In this document: piece after piece, positions 32,919-43,497 of the stretch | Numbering within the stretch: position 1 is the stretch's first letter | Layout of the letters: every line of letters starts with the position of its first letter | Assembly (NCBI GenBank): GCA_951802195.1 | Contig: OX637634.1 | Location: 434,001-498,000, forward strand | Direction of reading: 5' to 3' | From: Tausonia pullulans | Taxonomy: Eukaryota > Basidiomycota > Tremellomycetes > Cystofilobasidiales > Mrakiaceae | Length of the DNA stretch: 64,000 bases | Position numbers and translations under genes: made by a program | The notes under the pieces: model-generated | The model's database searches: none | What the model saw: only the letters and a program-made list of their open reading frames with translations | Told to the model about the DNA's origin: nothing

Positions 32919-33155
32919 AAAGCAGGTTAGGGGTGGGGAAGTATGGTTAGACCATAGACCATATCCACCGCTCGACATAGCTGGTCATTTTGATATCTTA
33001 CCATTTCTAATAGGCATATGTCCATACCCATCTTTTGCTTTCCTTCCACCCCTACTTTCATTTTCGCTCTCTCTCTATCTAGCTACGAATCACCATCTCT
33101 CATAGGGTTACCTCGTTCTCTACGTATAACTCATGACTTAAATACAAAAAAAAAA

Positions 33156-33365
33156 TCGCTCTCCCTCTACCTTACCCAGCTACGTCTCAATATCTCTCAT
33201 AGGGTTATCTCGTTCTCTACGTATAACTCATGACTTAAATAAATAAAAAAGTATGGTTAGACTACTAAATACAAAAAAAAAAAAACACCCACATCACTCG
33301 CTATCTCTCATATGGTTACCTCGTCCTCTACATATAACTGACGACCTTTAATAGAAAAAGAAAAC
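33156..33365 (+). mobile_element. Three stacked, progressively diverged LINE/SINE tails
   Basis: Successive truncated tails at about 33156-33249, 33250-33285 (internally shortened) and 33290-33360, each ending in an A-rich run. They lie beyond the LINE as seen from tRNA-Glu and are more diverged the farther out they lie. Confidence 0.7.
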
Positions 33366-33384
33366 ACCCGAACACGAGGTGGTA

Positions 33385-33735
33385 GGACGGGGACGAGTCA
33401 ACACACTAGGACTGGAAGTGATGCTGGTGATGGTGAGGGGGATGTTTGGTAGTGATGGCAGTAGAGATGGCTACGATGTTGAGGGCTGATGGGCGTCGGG
33501 GAGAGATGACAGTTGTCGTTCAGACGTTCGGCAGATGTCTTTGATGATATCTTCTCTTCCCCTTCCTCTCCATCATCTTGTTCCCTTCCCTCTCCCCTTC
33601 GCCCTTTCTACCGTGGACCCTCTTCTCCTCTCGTTCCCTACTCCCTCTTCCCATCTGCTCAATCATCTCCTCTTCATCCATTTCCCTGTCTCTCATAGGC
33701 TCACGTCGTCCCCTACGCTTGATGAGGAGAAGTAG
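33385..33735 (+). repeat. Dispersed repeat R2
   Basis: Plus-strand copy of the repeat at 4500-4745. The core is followed by a pyrimidine-rich stretch and an end (CTCATAGG, then ACGTCGTC, then CCTACGCTTGA) distantly like the LINE tail. It lies at the meeting point of the tRNA-Glu array and the tRNA-Trp array. Confidence 0.6.
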
Positions 33736-33773
33736 ATGGACGCTTCCCTATTGCTCTTTATTTTAATGTGGGT

Positions 33774-33983
33774 TTGTTTTATTTTCAAAGTCATGAGTTA
33801 CACGTAGAGGGCGATATACCGCTACGAGTGATAGCGAGTCGTAACTAGATAGAGGGAGAGCGAAAAGAGAGAAGAGATAGAAAGAATGCAAAAGATGGGT
33901 ATGGACATAAACCCATTTAAAAAGGTAGAATGTCATGGTAAACAGCGTTGATTGGAGATGACAGATGTAGGAGGTAAAAGATC
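33774..33983 (-). mobile_element. Diverged LINE tail upstream of tRNA-Trp
   Basis: In minus sense it follows the older LINE 3' UTR type also seen at 51380-51560 (CCTACATCTGTCATC, then the AATGGGTTTATGTCCATACC region) and ends in a degenerate tail at 33774. It begins 89 bp upstream of the tRNA-Trp and points away. Confidence 0.75.
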
Positions 33984-34072
33984 TGTCCACTTTTCTCCCT
34001 CGAGGTCTGGTCTGGGAAGGAGGTACCGCAGTCGTCGATCTGCTTCTCTTCTGAGTCAAGATCCGGCGTGTA

Positions 34073-34146
34073 GATCCTTTAGCTCAGTTGGTTAGAGCAC
34101 CAGATTCCAAATCTGGGGGTCAACGGTTCAAATCCGTTAAGGGTCT
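34073..34146 (+). tRNA. tRNA-Trp(CCA), copy 1
   Basis: 74-nt cloverleaf without intron: acceptor GATCCTT/AAGGGTC, anticodon stem CCAGA/TCTGG, loop TTCCAAA (anticodon CCA), T arm AACGG-TTCAAAT-CCGTT. TTTT terminator follows. All four copies in the window are identical over these 74 nt. The discriminator base is T, which is unusual. Confidence 0.95.
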
Positions 34147-34701
34147 TACTTTTGCAAGTCTTCCTTGACTTGTAAGCCGTACGAATCTGGGAATCCGAGG
34201 GCGGGTGGGTCATTTCTCTCACGCCATTCCTTGTCTGTCTCAAACGTCCGATCAAATAGCATTCCATTGTCTAGGCGGGCTTTTTCTTTGTGTTCTACAG
34301 ACTGCTGGCTGCCTAGGTCGATACTCCGCCCGTTTCTGGAGAGGGGCATGAGCTTGTGCGCATCGTGGAGTAGGCGGGCTGATTTCAGTATAAGGACTGT
34401 GCGTCGGAGAATTTTGGAGCAACCTCTTGAGCCCTCTCTCGCGTATGGGAGGCTCAAGCACCCGGTTCTTCTCAGAGTATCTGAGAAGGTGAGGGGTGGA
34501 GCACTGATACAGGGGGAGATATACAAGGCGATCGACGAAAGATCGCCATGTCTCAAGGCCCAACTGCTGTGGACATCTGTCGCATTCTGCGGCGTGGCAT
34601 ACATATTGCCGACCTTGGGGAGTGACGTATCGAATTCCGCCGTTTGGTTGCTAAATTGCCATGCGACAGGGGGCCAAACCTCCTGGGGGAGGAAAAAGAG
34701 G
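34147..34701. other. Spacer between two tail-to-tail tRNA-Trp genes
   Basis: Open frames on both strands but none with recognisable motifs. Nothing assigned. Confidence 0.4.
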
Positions 34702-34775
34702 AGACCCTTAACGGATTTGAACCGTTGACCCCCAGATTTGGAATCTGGTGCTCTAACCAACTGAGCTAAAGGATC
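34702..34775 (-). tRNA. tRNA-Trp(CCA), copy 2
   Basis: Identical to copy 1, in inverse orientation, with a CTTTTT terminator. It shares about 60-90 bp of upstream flank with copies 1 and 3 but not the downstream flank. Confidence 0.95.
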
Positions 34776-34873
34776 TACACGCCGGATCTTGACTCAGAAG
34801 AGAAGCAGATCGACGACTGCGGTACCTCCTTCCCAGACTAGAGCGCGAAGGAAGAAAGGTGGACAGTTCTGTG

Positions 34874-35293
34874 TCAACCACCATCCCCGGTGGTTCGACC
34901 AACCCCCTTCCGGCCAACCACCATCCCGGTGGTTCGACCAACCCCCCCCCCCCCCCTCTCACGGCGCCCATCACGCCGTCCGGCCAACCATCCCCGGTGG
35001 TTCGACCAACCCCCTTCCGGCCAACCACCATCCCCAGTGGTTCGACCAACCCCCTTCCGGCCAACCACCATCCCCAGTGGTTCGACCAACCCCCCCCCCC
35101 CCCTCTCACGGCGCCCATCACGCCGTCCGGCCAACCATCCCCAGTGGTTCGGCCAACCCTCTTCCCACGGCGCCTCGCCCGACGTTCTCGCGCTCGGTCA
35201 TGTCCGCTCTCCCTCTATCTAGCTACAACTCGCTATCTCTCATAGGGTTACCTCGTTCTCCACGTATAACTCATGACTTAAATACAAAAAAAA
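34874..35293 (+). mobile_element. SINE copy upstream of tRNA-Trp copy 2, with 6-bp target duplication
   Basis: Six head units, two of them with runs of about 14 C, then body, tail and poly(A). Flanked by TCTGTG at 34868-34873 and 35294-35299. The 5' end is 98 bp upstream of the tRNA and the element points away. Confidence 0.88.
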
Positions 35294-35349
35294 TCTGTGA
35301 CTTAACTCCCAACTCCCTTTCTTTACAAAAATAATAATAAGATTAAAAT

Positions 35350-35530
35350 GTATAGCGGCGATGGCTGAGAGCGGCTGAGAAGTGTCGGGGAGGCATGACG
35401 GTCGTCGTTCGGATGGTCGGCGTGTGACTTTGGTCTACTCTTCTCTTTCCCCTTCCTCCCTATCGATGTCTTACAGGATCATACCGTCTTCTACGCTTGA
35501 CTAATGACTTGGATGCAGATGAGGAAAAAG
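35350..35530 (+). repeat. Dispersed repeat R2, partial
   Basis: Carries the R2 core (GGCTGAGAAGTGTCGGGGAG) and an end with TCTACGCTTGACTAATGACTT. More diverged than the other copies. It lies beyond the SINE as seen from tRNA-Trp copy 2. Confidence 0.5.
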
Positions 35531-36541
35531 TCAAGCATGACCTGGGTTTGGCATCTGGGCTGAAGAGACAGGCCATGAGGACTTTTCTGAAAGTTCGTGG
35601 GGTAGAGAAGAAGGCAGGACATGGTCAGAGTAATCTGGAGATTCTGGGTGGCTTGGGTCTCTGACTGGGTTGGTAGATTGAGGGACTAATGGTGGTGTTG
35701 AAGCTAGTGCTGGGAGTTTTGGTCGTGATGGGAGTGGATCGCCATGGGGCGTTCCCAGTGATCTCCTTGTCTCCTTGTCTCTCTTCCTTCCTTCCAACTC
35801 TCCTCTCTCCCCCTTTTTATCTTACATTTCTTGGTCATCCCTACCCCTTCTCCATTGGACACGGTCGTTGCACTTTTAAACCGCGGGTGATTTAAGGGCT
35901 GAAATCCACAAAAATGTCCACTCAATCCCAGCCATTACCAACCCAAATGTTCGCTCCATCTCCCATGACCTTCTGTCAACGATCGCATGTATACCAAACC
36001 TGCCGCTTGGGAAAACTCGAAGGGACCTACGATGGTGCAAAGGTGGATTTAGTTAGAATAGTCAGATTTCCTTCAGAGTCGCTCGTCCCAGTACTTGACG
36101 TTGAGTCAAGCGCTCCTTGTTCCAGGCATTTAAATGGTTGCGCCAGCGCGCGGAGAGGGCGATGCGCAGTTGATAATAGGGGCGGTAGCACAGGGGGGGC
36201 AAGTAACGGCAGTCGAGGCGAGGAAGACGCAGACCCAGCTGAGGGTGACGTGGCGGCTGGGCACTGGAGCCGATGATGTCCTTGAAGTCGGCGAGCAGAC
36301 TGTGTGTGGATCGCGCTGAACAGGCGGATCCAAATTCGGGGCGATGCTGAGAGCTTTGAATGGCAAAGGTACGTCGCCAATCCACTGGACTCGAGCAGGG
36401 AAGATGCGGTCAACGAGCAGGTGAGGCCATGGCCGTCATGCAAACGAGAGGCCTGCAGTCGGGGTGTTAGGAAGGGTCAAGGGCTGAGGAGGATGGATGA
36501 GAAGAGGAGCGTAGGTGGAGTAGTAGACTAAGAGTTGGTAG
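35531..36541. other. Region without recognised gene
   Basis: Minus-strand open frames between 36030 and 36440 have no motif I can name. Nothing else supported. Confidence 0.4.
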
Positions 36542-39291
36542 TGACACAGGCTCGCTTCGAGGTCTCGGGCAGATTTGTTATATCCAAATGATAATCAGAC
36601 TGCAGAACAAAAGGCACGATGAACTGAGCGTCTTATGGGCTAAAGGGTAAGAAAACCAAGAGTGTGTGACAGTGTGGCTGGAGAGAGGCTGAAAATACGG
36701 AAGCCGAGCAAGTAAGGGCGCTGCTACACAGACTCGGAGCCGAGGTGGCCGTTCCGCGAGATTCTCCAACCACATAGGCGCAGAGCCTATGTGGTGGACC
36801 CGTAAGATCCTGACATCCAAATCGAGTGCGTACGCGATGTTTCCGAATGCTCGAAGGTAGGTGAGGCCGGGTTTCCGCTTGTGGTAGGCCTGGAATGGGG
36901 ATTGTTGGTTGATCGAGGCGGATGGGATGCGGACAATCGTGATAGTGGCGTAATTCATGGCTTCTGCCTAGTACGATGAGTCAAGCTCCCTCACGTCTCG
37001 TAGCGCGCAGGTGAGCTTCTCCTCGATGGTCCGCATTCCTCGTTGTGCCTTACCGTTCTGTTGAGGTGTGCGTGAGATGGTCGTCTCCTCGGTGATCCCC
37101 TCGTCCCGGAGATAGGACTCGTTTTCCTTTGACGTGTATTCCCCGCCGCTGTCTGACCTGATCCGTTTGACGACGTGACCAGTCCGGGTTTCTTCCTTCT
37201 TCCTCCATGCGATGAATGTTGCTAACGCCTTCGACTTCCGATGCAAAGCGAACGACCAGTGGTTGTTCAAAAGTCGTCCTAAATCGCCATCCTGAAGCGG
37301 TTTCCTTGCGCTGACGCGACGGGCATTGGCCCTTGGAGATCCGTGTGAATGAGTTCGAGCGGAGAGGTTGTTTTGGTTGTGGAGGTGGGAAAGGGGGTCG
37401 GATGTTGTTTCCCTTCTACGCAAGGCACGCAGATCCGTTCTTTAAATCCATCGATGTCCTCCTTCGTGAAGACTGGTAGAAGTCTCTGACTGATGAGCTT
37501 CTCCATTGCCGAGATGGAGGCATGACTGAGCCGGCGGTGGATGAGTTCGATGTTGTTGACTCCCGATGCCGTGAGCGCCACGTCCTCCTCCCTTGTGCCG
37601 GCTCTTCCTGAGTCGGTCACATCCAGCACGTAGAGGTCTTTCGAAACCTCCCGACCCTCCATGAAGACTTGCCCGTTTCGGATGAATTGACAGTGCTTCT
37701 TGGAGGTGAGCTCCCTCTTGAGGAATCTCGTCTCGACTCCTTTGTTGCCGAGTTGTCCAATGCTGATTAGGTTTGCGAACCCGGGGATGTGATATACCTC
37801 CGAGATCGTGAAGTACCTCTCGACTCCTCCCACTCGCGAGCGCAGGCGGATTTCTCCGATTCCTAGCACTTGTGCTGGAGTTCCGTCGGCCGTCTTCACC
37901 GTGTGTTTGAACTGCTTGTACTTGACGAAGCGTTCTCGCTCTCCTACGATATGATTCGTGGTTCCGCTGTCTGCGATATATCCGAGCTTGATCACGATGT
38001 TCAGTGACTGGTCCAACACTGATGTGGTGGGTTCGACTGGAAGGCTGATATCCAAGACCGATGGCCCCGCAATGTTCGCCTCGTCCCTCCCTTTGTTTCC
38101 CTTCTTCCCCTTCTCTGGCTTCTTCCCTTTCCCGAACCCTTTGGGTTTTCCGACGGGTTCCCAACAATCGGTCTTGAAGTGTCCAACCTTTCCACAATGA
38201 TGGCACGTGGCCTTCTTCCTATCGATCATCAGCGCCGAGTCGTTCGACGTGATTGAGGTGGAGGGTTTGAATGACTCGTGGGTCCGGAGGTAGACCAGGA
38301 GGGATGTTGCGACGGTGGTGAGGGAGAGTTGTTCCTTTGTATCTTGAGGTCGGAGGGTTTGATGTTGGATGAATGACTCAAGGGAGGCGGGGAGCCCGCT
38401 GAGGAAGAACAGCGAGCTCATACGATCCGGGATGGAGAGGCTGAGGGCCGTCATGTCATCGACGATCCGTTGGAATTCGTCGATGTACTCTTGAACGGAC
38501 CCTCCCTCCTCCATCCTCAGATCCCTCATCCTCCTGATGGTCATTAACTCTCTTGCACTTCCTTCCAGCTTGTGACTCTTCCTCAGAAGATCCCACGCCT
38601 CCTTCGCGTGCGAGCAGTTTCGTATCCTCAGTAACTCCCGGTCGCTGACGGCCATCTGGATTCTGTGGAGCGCGAACTCATCCTTGCGGTCCCACTCCTT
38701 GATCTCTGCGGCGTTGGTAGGTGTGGTGGTTGTCTCTTGTGCGTCCTTGTCTGTGACTTCTTGGACTGGAACGGGGGTGGGCCTGGGTTTCGTACCTAGG
38801 ACGATGGGCTTGCAGTCCGCCTCTCCGAAAGCTATAAGCATCCTCACGGCCCAGGTCTCGTAGTTCATACCATCGAGAGCGGTGAGTTTGAAGAGCTTGT
38901 GATCGAGCTTATTGGAGTAGGATTCTGTTGAGAACATGGTGGCGAGTGGTGCTAATAACGTGTTGAAGGTCAGGGTTCGCCCTGTTGGAAGGAGCGATTC
39001 GCGGAGACCTAGTGTCAGAATCTTACGGGTTCACCGCATAGGCTCTGCGCCTGCCTATGTGGCTGCAGAATCTCGCGGGCCCGCGACCTCGGCTCCGAGT
39101 CTATGTAGCAGCGCCCTTATTTGCTCGGCTTCCATATTTTCAGCCTCTCTTCAGCCACACTGTCACACACTCTTGGTTTTCTTACCCTTTAGCCCATAAG
39201 ACGCTCAGTTCATCGTACCTTTTGTTCTATACTCTGATTACCATTTGATTTCGACAAACCAGCCCGAGGCATCGAAGCAAGCTTGCATCCA
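36542..39291 (-). mobile_element. Fossil Ty1/copia-type LTR element, broken
   Basis: Parts recognised on the minus strand between about 36960 and 38937: a gag-like start with a CCHC zinc knuckle, an aspartic protease signature, a GAG-pre-integrase His/Cys region and integrase core segments. Reverse transcriptase was not recognised. LTR-like ends of about 277 bp lie at 36542-36818 and 39013-39291, both with TG...CA ends, but in inverted orientation to each other. The element is incomplete, with several breaks. The two ends differ at many sites, so it is not recent. Confidence 0.8.
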
Positions 39292-39352
39292 CATTGGACC
39301 CCAGGGCGTGTTAAGGTCAAGGTTCGCCCTGGGGTCCAATGTGGTTGCAAGC
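39281..39352. repeat. Near-perfect 28-bp inverted repeat
   Basis: Arms 39281-39308 and 39325-39352 (one mismatch) around a 16-nt loop. It lies at the edge of the right LTR-like end of the copia fossil. Confidence 0.85.
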
Positions 39353-39953
39353 TTATTTCATATAGCTACTCGACTCTACCCGCTCACATAGGATTAACCG
39401 AGTGGCGTAGAAAATACTAGAAAGACGAGGACAAGGAATGAAAATTACTAGATTATAGGTCTCCGCGAATCGTTCCTTCCAACAGGATGCTCCCCTGAAC
39501 GCATTCCGAACGGCGGCCTCGTTTTCCGGCGGAGACATTGGCCTCCAAAGCCTCGGCACCTCTGCTTCCCTATTACTGGGCGGAGGACTTGGACGCGTCG
39601 TGTGAGCGGCCGACGATGTGATCCGGTTTGAAGGAGGAGATGAGCGGCGCTGCCGGATGGGGAGCCAGCGAGGCCGTATGATGAGACGCGCGGAGGGAGG
39701 GCAAAGTAGAGAGGACCGTGGTAAGAGTGAGAGAAAGTGGTGATCGGAAGAGTCGAAGCTAAGTTTGCAGAACTCTGCTGACGAGGCGTCGCTAGCTGCG
39801 CACGGGAACGCATTCATCCGTGTAAGCACCTCGAGGGTGAAGGCTCGCAGCAGGTCTTGCACGTGCCCCTCTTGCTTGCGCGACAGGAACTCATGGTCTC
39901 TGCTTTTTTTCATACCAAACGTAAGTACATACATCACCATCGAGGCTTGCCCA
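39353..39953. other. 3' flank of the amidase
   Basis: 39457-39486 is an inverted copy (one mismatch) of 38981-39010 in the fossil leader; the two enclose the inverted LTR. The rest to 39953 has no recognised feature. Confidence 0.5.
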
Positions 39954-42447
39954 CTATAGCTGCGCCCCTTCCTTCTCCTCCCTCCTCTTTCCGAGCGCTC
40001 CCTCAACCACGCGCATGCAGGCGAGACACTTTTCCTCCTGCCACCTCGGCAGGACGACCTGCACGCCGACGGGGAGCCCGGCCATCTCCTGCTCATCGTA
40101 TACCTTGCCTCCTCGGTGTGACGGAGAAGCGAACGGCCCACCGCCGTCATAAATGGCCCGCTCCAGGGAAGGAGCATTGCAGGAACTGGGGTTGCCGACG
40201 CGCCATTCGGGCGTCAGAGCGTCGCGTTTAGGGTCGACGTGAGTGACCGGGAGAACACCGACTGGATATGCGCGATGGATGAGTGAGAGGGGAGCAGTGG
40301 GCCGTCTAGATAGAACGCTCACCGGTCGAATCAACGACGTTCCAGAGCACTGTGCCGATACATAGGGGCGAGAGCGTGCTAGTGGCATTGTGGGGAAGAG
40401 CTGGAGTTGCCTGAACTGGGCAGATGACGGCGTCAAATGCGCCCTCGATCCAGGCCTGGTGGATGTTTCATTTTCAGCGAGGAGCAGCGAAGGAGGGACG
40501 AAAACTCTCCGATTGCTCACCGATTTTCGAACCTCGTCTGCAAATGCGTCGCGCCTGGCGTTGAACTGCCAGTACTCAGACACGCTCTTGGGCCGATTCG
40601 CGGCGAGCATAGTCGCGGCTATCTGGTCCTTGTAGAAGAAGGAGAGCACCCAGACGGCGACGCCGCGAAGCCAGGCTTCCGGGGATATCAATTTCATGGA
40701 ATGGCTCAAGGAGATGAGGCCTTGCTCACAAGGAAGCCGAGGGCCCATAGTCGTGAGCTTCATCGCGGGCTCCAAAGGATCGTTGCCGAGGTTTGAGAGA
40801 GCCGTCTGAAGGAAGGCTGATCAACTGAACTGTCTACCGATGAGTAGAAATCAGAGGTACCTTGTAACCATCTGAGGCGGAGAGCCCGGAAAAAATCTGA
40901 GCCCGCCAAGTCAGCTCGCGTGCGATGGTCGACGGCAAGTTCGCTCACTTGCAGCGCTCTCCAAGCTGTCAAGCACGAGAGAGTGCATCAGCTTTGTTTT
41001 TTCATGATCCCCCTCAAAAGAGCGGAGACTGACCCTCCTTCGGCACCCACTCGATGACTTCATGCCCCTCTCCCCTGAGCGCGTCAATGACTTCTTCCAC
41101 CGCCCGCTGCGCCACAGGGCTAGCTTTGACAGCGCCATCACTCTTGAAGTAACCTATGCGGAGCTTGGAGGGCAGGCGAGATGGCGAGGCGAGTTCGTCG
41201 CGCCAGGGGAGGGGCTGCTCGGCGTCCAGGGCGTTCAGGGATGGCGAGGCGAGCGCAACGCGGAAGGCGAGCTCGAGATCATTGATGGACCTGGGCGGAG
41301 GGCTTGGTCAGGGAACGGGCCTGCTGAAGGTGGAGCCTGCTCACCTCGCCATGGGACCAGAGCAAGTTTGAATGCCCGAGTAGCCGGGGACGACACCGCG
41401 AGCGCCACGGAAGGGGAAGCGCCCGCCTGAAGGGCAGTCAGCTTGTGATCCGCTGGAAGAACGATAGACGGGAGACGCACCAACACCCTTGATGGCATAG
41501 ATCCCGCAGTAGGAGGCAGGGATCCTCAGGCTACCGCCGATGCTGTAGCGCACAACTGTCAGCTGCTGTTGCGGAAGACTAACGTCCCTCTAGACCGACG
41601 CACTCTGTTCCAAAGCCAAGGCCGCTTCCCTGGCTCGCGAGCAAGGCAGCCTCACCTCCCGAGGAGCCGCCGCACGTGAAGGCCTTGCCGTACGGGTTGG
41701 TTGTACGCCCCCAGACGGGGTTTGAGCACTGGAGACGGCATCTTTAGCGTCGGGATCACAGACCGAGGAGGAGGGGACGCACCTCGAACGACAGCATCGT
41801 TTGCGGAACGTTAGTCTTGACAAAGGGCACGCCTCCGGCTGCACGCACGATGCGGACAAGCGTTGCGTCCTCTTCCGCTGGGTCGTTGCACCAGGGCGAG
41901 AGGCCGACGGTGCTGTCGAGGCCGCGGATGTTGAACTGATCCTTGAACGAGCATGGGACGCCGTGGAGGGGGCCGACGAGCTCGCCCGTTCGGCTGAACA
42001 CGTTGTCCAGCTCTGCGGCGCGGTCAAGAGCATCGGCGTACATGACTGGAACAGAGTAAGCATCGTGTTGGAGCTGTGTTCGGGGGAAAATGCTCACCCT
42101 CGGTCAGGCAGTTCGTCTCTTTCTGTGCGCGTGCGCTCGCCCGGACGTAGGCTCGCATGACGGCTGACGCCGACCATCCAGGCCGCCTATCTGCAATGTT
42201 CTGGGCGATCTCGGTGGCCCTAAGGAAATTTCAGCGTCAGATACAGCCCTGCTCACTCGATCCGAACTGAAACGCGAAGGAACAAGGGACCACCAGCTCA
42301 CGTCGCCGCTAGAAACTCCGCTTCGCGCACGTCATCTTCGGCGAGACCGACTCGTTCGAGTGCCTGAGCGATCAGGAGGTCCCGGTGAGTCTGTTTGGCG
42401 AAGGCAAGGGCGGCGGTCTGTGTTGGGATTGTTGAGAAGGGCCACAT
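39954..42447 (-). CDS. Amidase-signature hydrolase (fungal acetamidase/FAAH-like)
   Basis: Serine hydrolase that cleaves carboxamides. From ATG 42447 (MWPFSTIPTQTAALAFAKQ) it reads AFL/TATEIAQNIADR, RAYVRASARAQKETNCLTE, then LVGPLHGVPCSFKDQFNI with the catalytic Lys, LDSTVGLSPWCNDPAEEDA, and GGVPFVKTNVPQTMLSFE. The signature block GKAFTCGGSSGGEAALLA and FGTDVGGSLRIPASYCG (Ser-cisSer-Lys triad) is followed by a variable middle part. The end is EQEMAGLPVGVQVVLPRWQEEK before the TAG at 39954. There are about ten introns; frames were followed by motif continuity, so individual exon ends are approximate. A role in nitrogen scavenging from amides is likely; the substrate is unknown. Confidence 0.87.
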
Positions 42448-42971
42448 GCTGGTGGTTTGGGAGAAGAAGGTGAGAGAAGGCGGGGTTGGCCGAAGACGGG
42501 AGGCACACCGGCTGTTCTCGGCCCGCGAGCTAGCCATCTACTTGATTCGCTCTCGGCTCCATCGCATCTACAACGAGCTTCCCGCCTTTTCCAAGTGCAA
42601 TGCCATTTGATGACTTTTTCATATTCATTGAAGACGGAACTCTCTTCATCGGGCGCCGAGTCGCTGTTCAGCAGCTTTCCGAATTCAAGTTCGATCAAGG
42701 GTAGAGAGCAACATAATATTATGAATAAAAGCGAGATGAAGGAAGGGGAAAAGCTACCTAGAGAGGCCTAGAGGGAGGGAGGGGAAACGGTTTAGAAAGG
42801 AGGGTAAAAGGGGGTGAAAGGGAAGGACATTCATGGGAGGAAGAGCGGAGGGAGATTGTTAGGATTGGCCCAAGGGTCGATGGCAGAGAAGATTGGGCGA
42901 GGAGGGGACGTTGGTGACGAAGTGTACTGAGAGCGGTGGCGGGCGATGAAAGGGAACTGAAGTGATGGAGG
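42448..42971. other. Upstream region of the amidase
   Basis: Purine-rich on the plus strand from 42770 to 42900. No gene recognised. Confidence 0.45.
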
Positions 42972-43258
42972 TGACATGGGCTCGCTTAAGGGTCTTGGGC
43001 AGGTTTGTCGGGCCCAAATGATAGTCAGAGTGCAGAACAAAATCTACGATGAAATGAGCGTTTTATGGACGAGTGGTGAGAACAAGGGAGTGATGGGAAT
43101 AAGGGAGTGATGAGAAAGTTAGAAAGCAAAGAGTGTGGGACAGATGAGACAACAAAGGAATAAAGAAATGGAAATGGTGATCAAGCAAGGGAAAGGCTAC
43201 ACTGGCGCCGCGTTGGCCAGGCGCAGGGTCGAGGTAGCAAGTCCGCGAGATCCTGACA
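42972..43258 (-). mobile_element. Solo LTR related to the copia fossil
   Basis: 287 bp with TG...CA ends that aligns with the LTR-like ends at 36542-36818 and 39013-39291 (GGGCTCGCTT, CAAATGATAGTCAGA, GAGATCCTGACA). No internal part next to it. No clear flanking duplication. Confidence 0.75.
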
Positions 43259-43400
43259 GAGATGGAGAGAGGAGAGAGGAGAGTACAACAAGGGGAGGAC
43301 ATAGAGAAAGGCGGAAAGAGAAGATATCACCAAATTATGCCAACCAACCGCACAACCGATCGTAGCCCCCATCAACACTCCTCAGCCTTCAGTCATCGTC

Positions 43401-43442
43401 GCCATCGCCATCGCCATCGCCATCGCCATCGCCATCGCCATC
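43401..43442. repeat. (GCCATC)n microsatellite
   Basis: Seven tandem GCCATC copies, just after a short R2-like piece (CTCCTCAGCCTTCAG) and just before a tRNA-Trp fossil. Confidence 0.9.
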
Positions 43443-43446
43443 ATCA

Positions 43447-43497
43447 AGCATTAGATTGCAAATCTGGGATCAACGATTCAAATAGGTCAAATATCTC
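43447..43497 (+). pseudogene. tRNA-Trp fossil (3' two-thirds)
   Basis: Aligns with the 3' part of the tRNA-Trp gene: AGATTGCAAATCTGGG for the anticodon arm and CAACGATTCAAAT for the T arm, with many mismatches and no acceptor pairing. Not functional. Confidence 0.6.

Larger units (their letters stand above)
28607..33155 (+). mobile_element. 5'-truncated LINE (non-LTR retrotransposon) with intact ORF2
   Basis: Begins abruptly inside ORF1 right after the poly(A) of the preceding SINE, so it is 5'-truncated. It contains the end of ORF1, a complete ORF2 (endonuclease plus reverse transcriptase), a 3' UTR of about 237 bp and poly(A). The last ~75 bp of the UTR are shared with the SINE family. An uninterrupted 1226-codon ORF2 suggests a fairly young copy. 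APE-type endonuclease, RT and a C-terminal Cys-His finger without an obvious RNase H suggest the L1-like side of the fungal LINEs; exact clade not determined. Confidence 0.9.

Noticed and set aside
34165-34728. 187-codon frame between two tRNA-Trp genes
   Set aside because: Extends into the tRNA gene itself and has no recognisable motif; overlapping open frames on the other strand.
36027-36443. Minus-strand frame near the copia fossil as part of its coding region
   Set aside because: It lies outside the LTR-like end and shows no retroelement motif; left unassigned.
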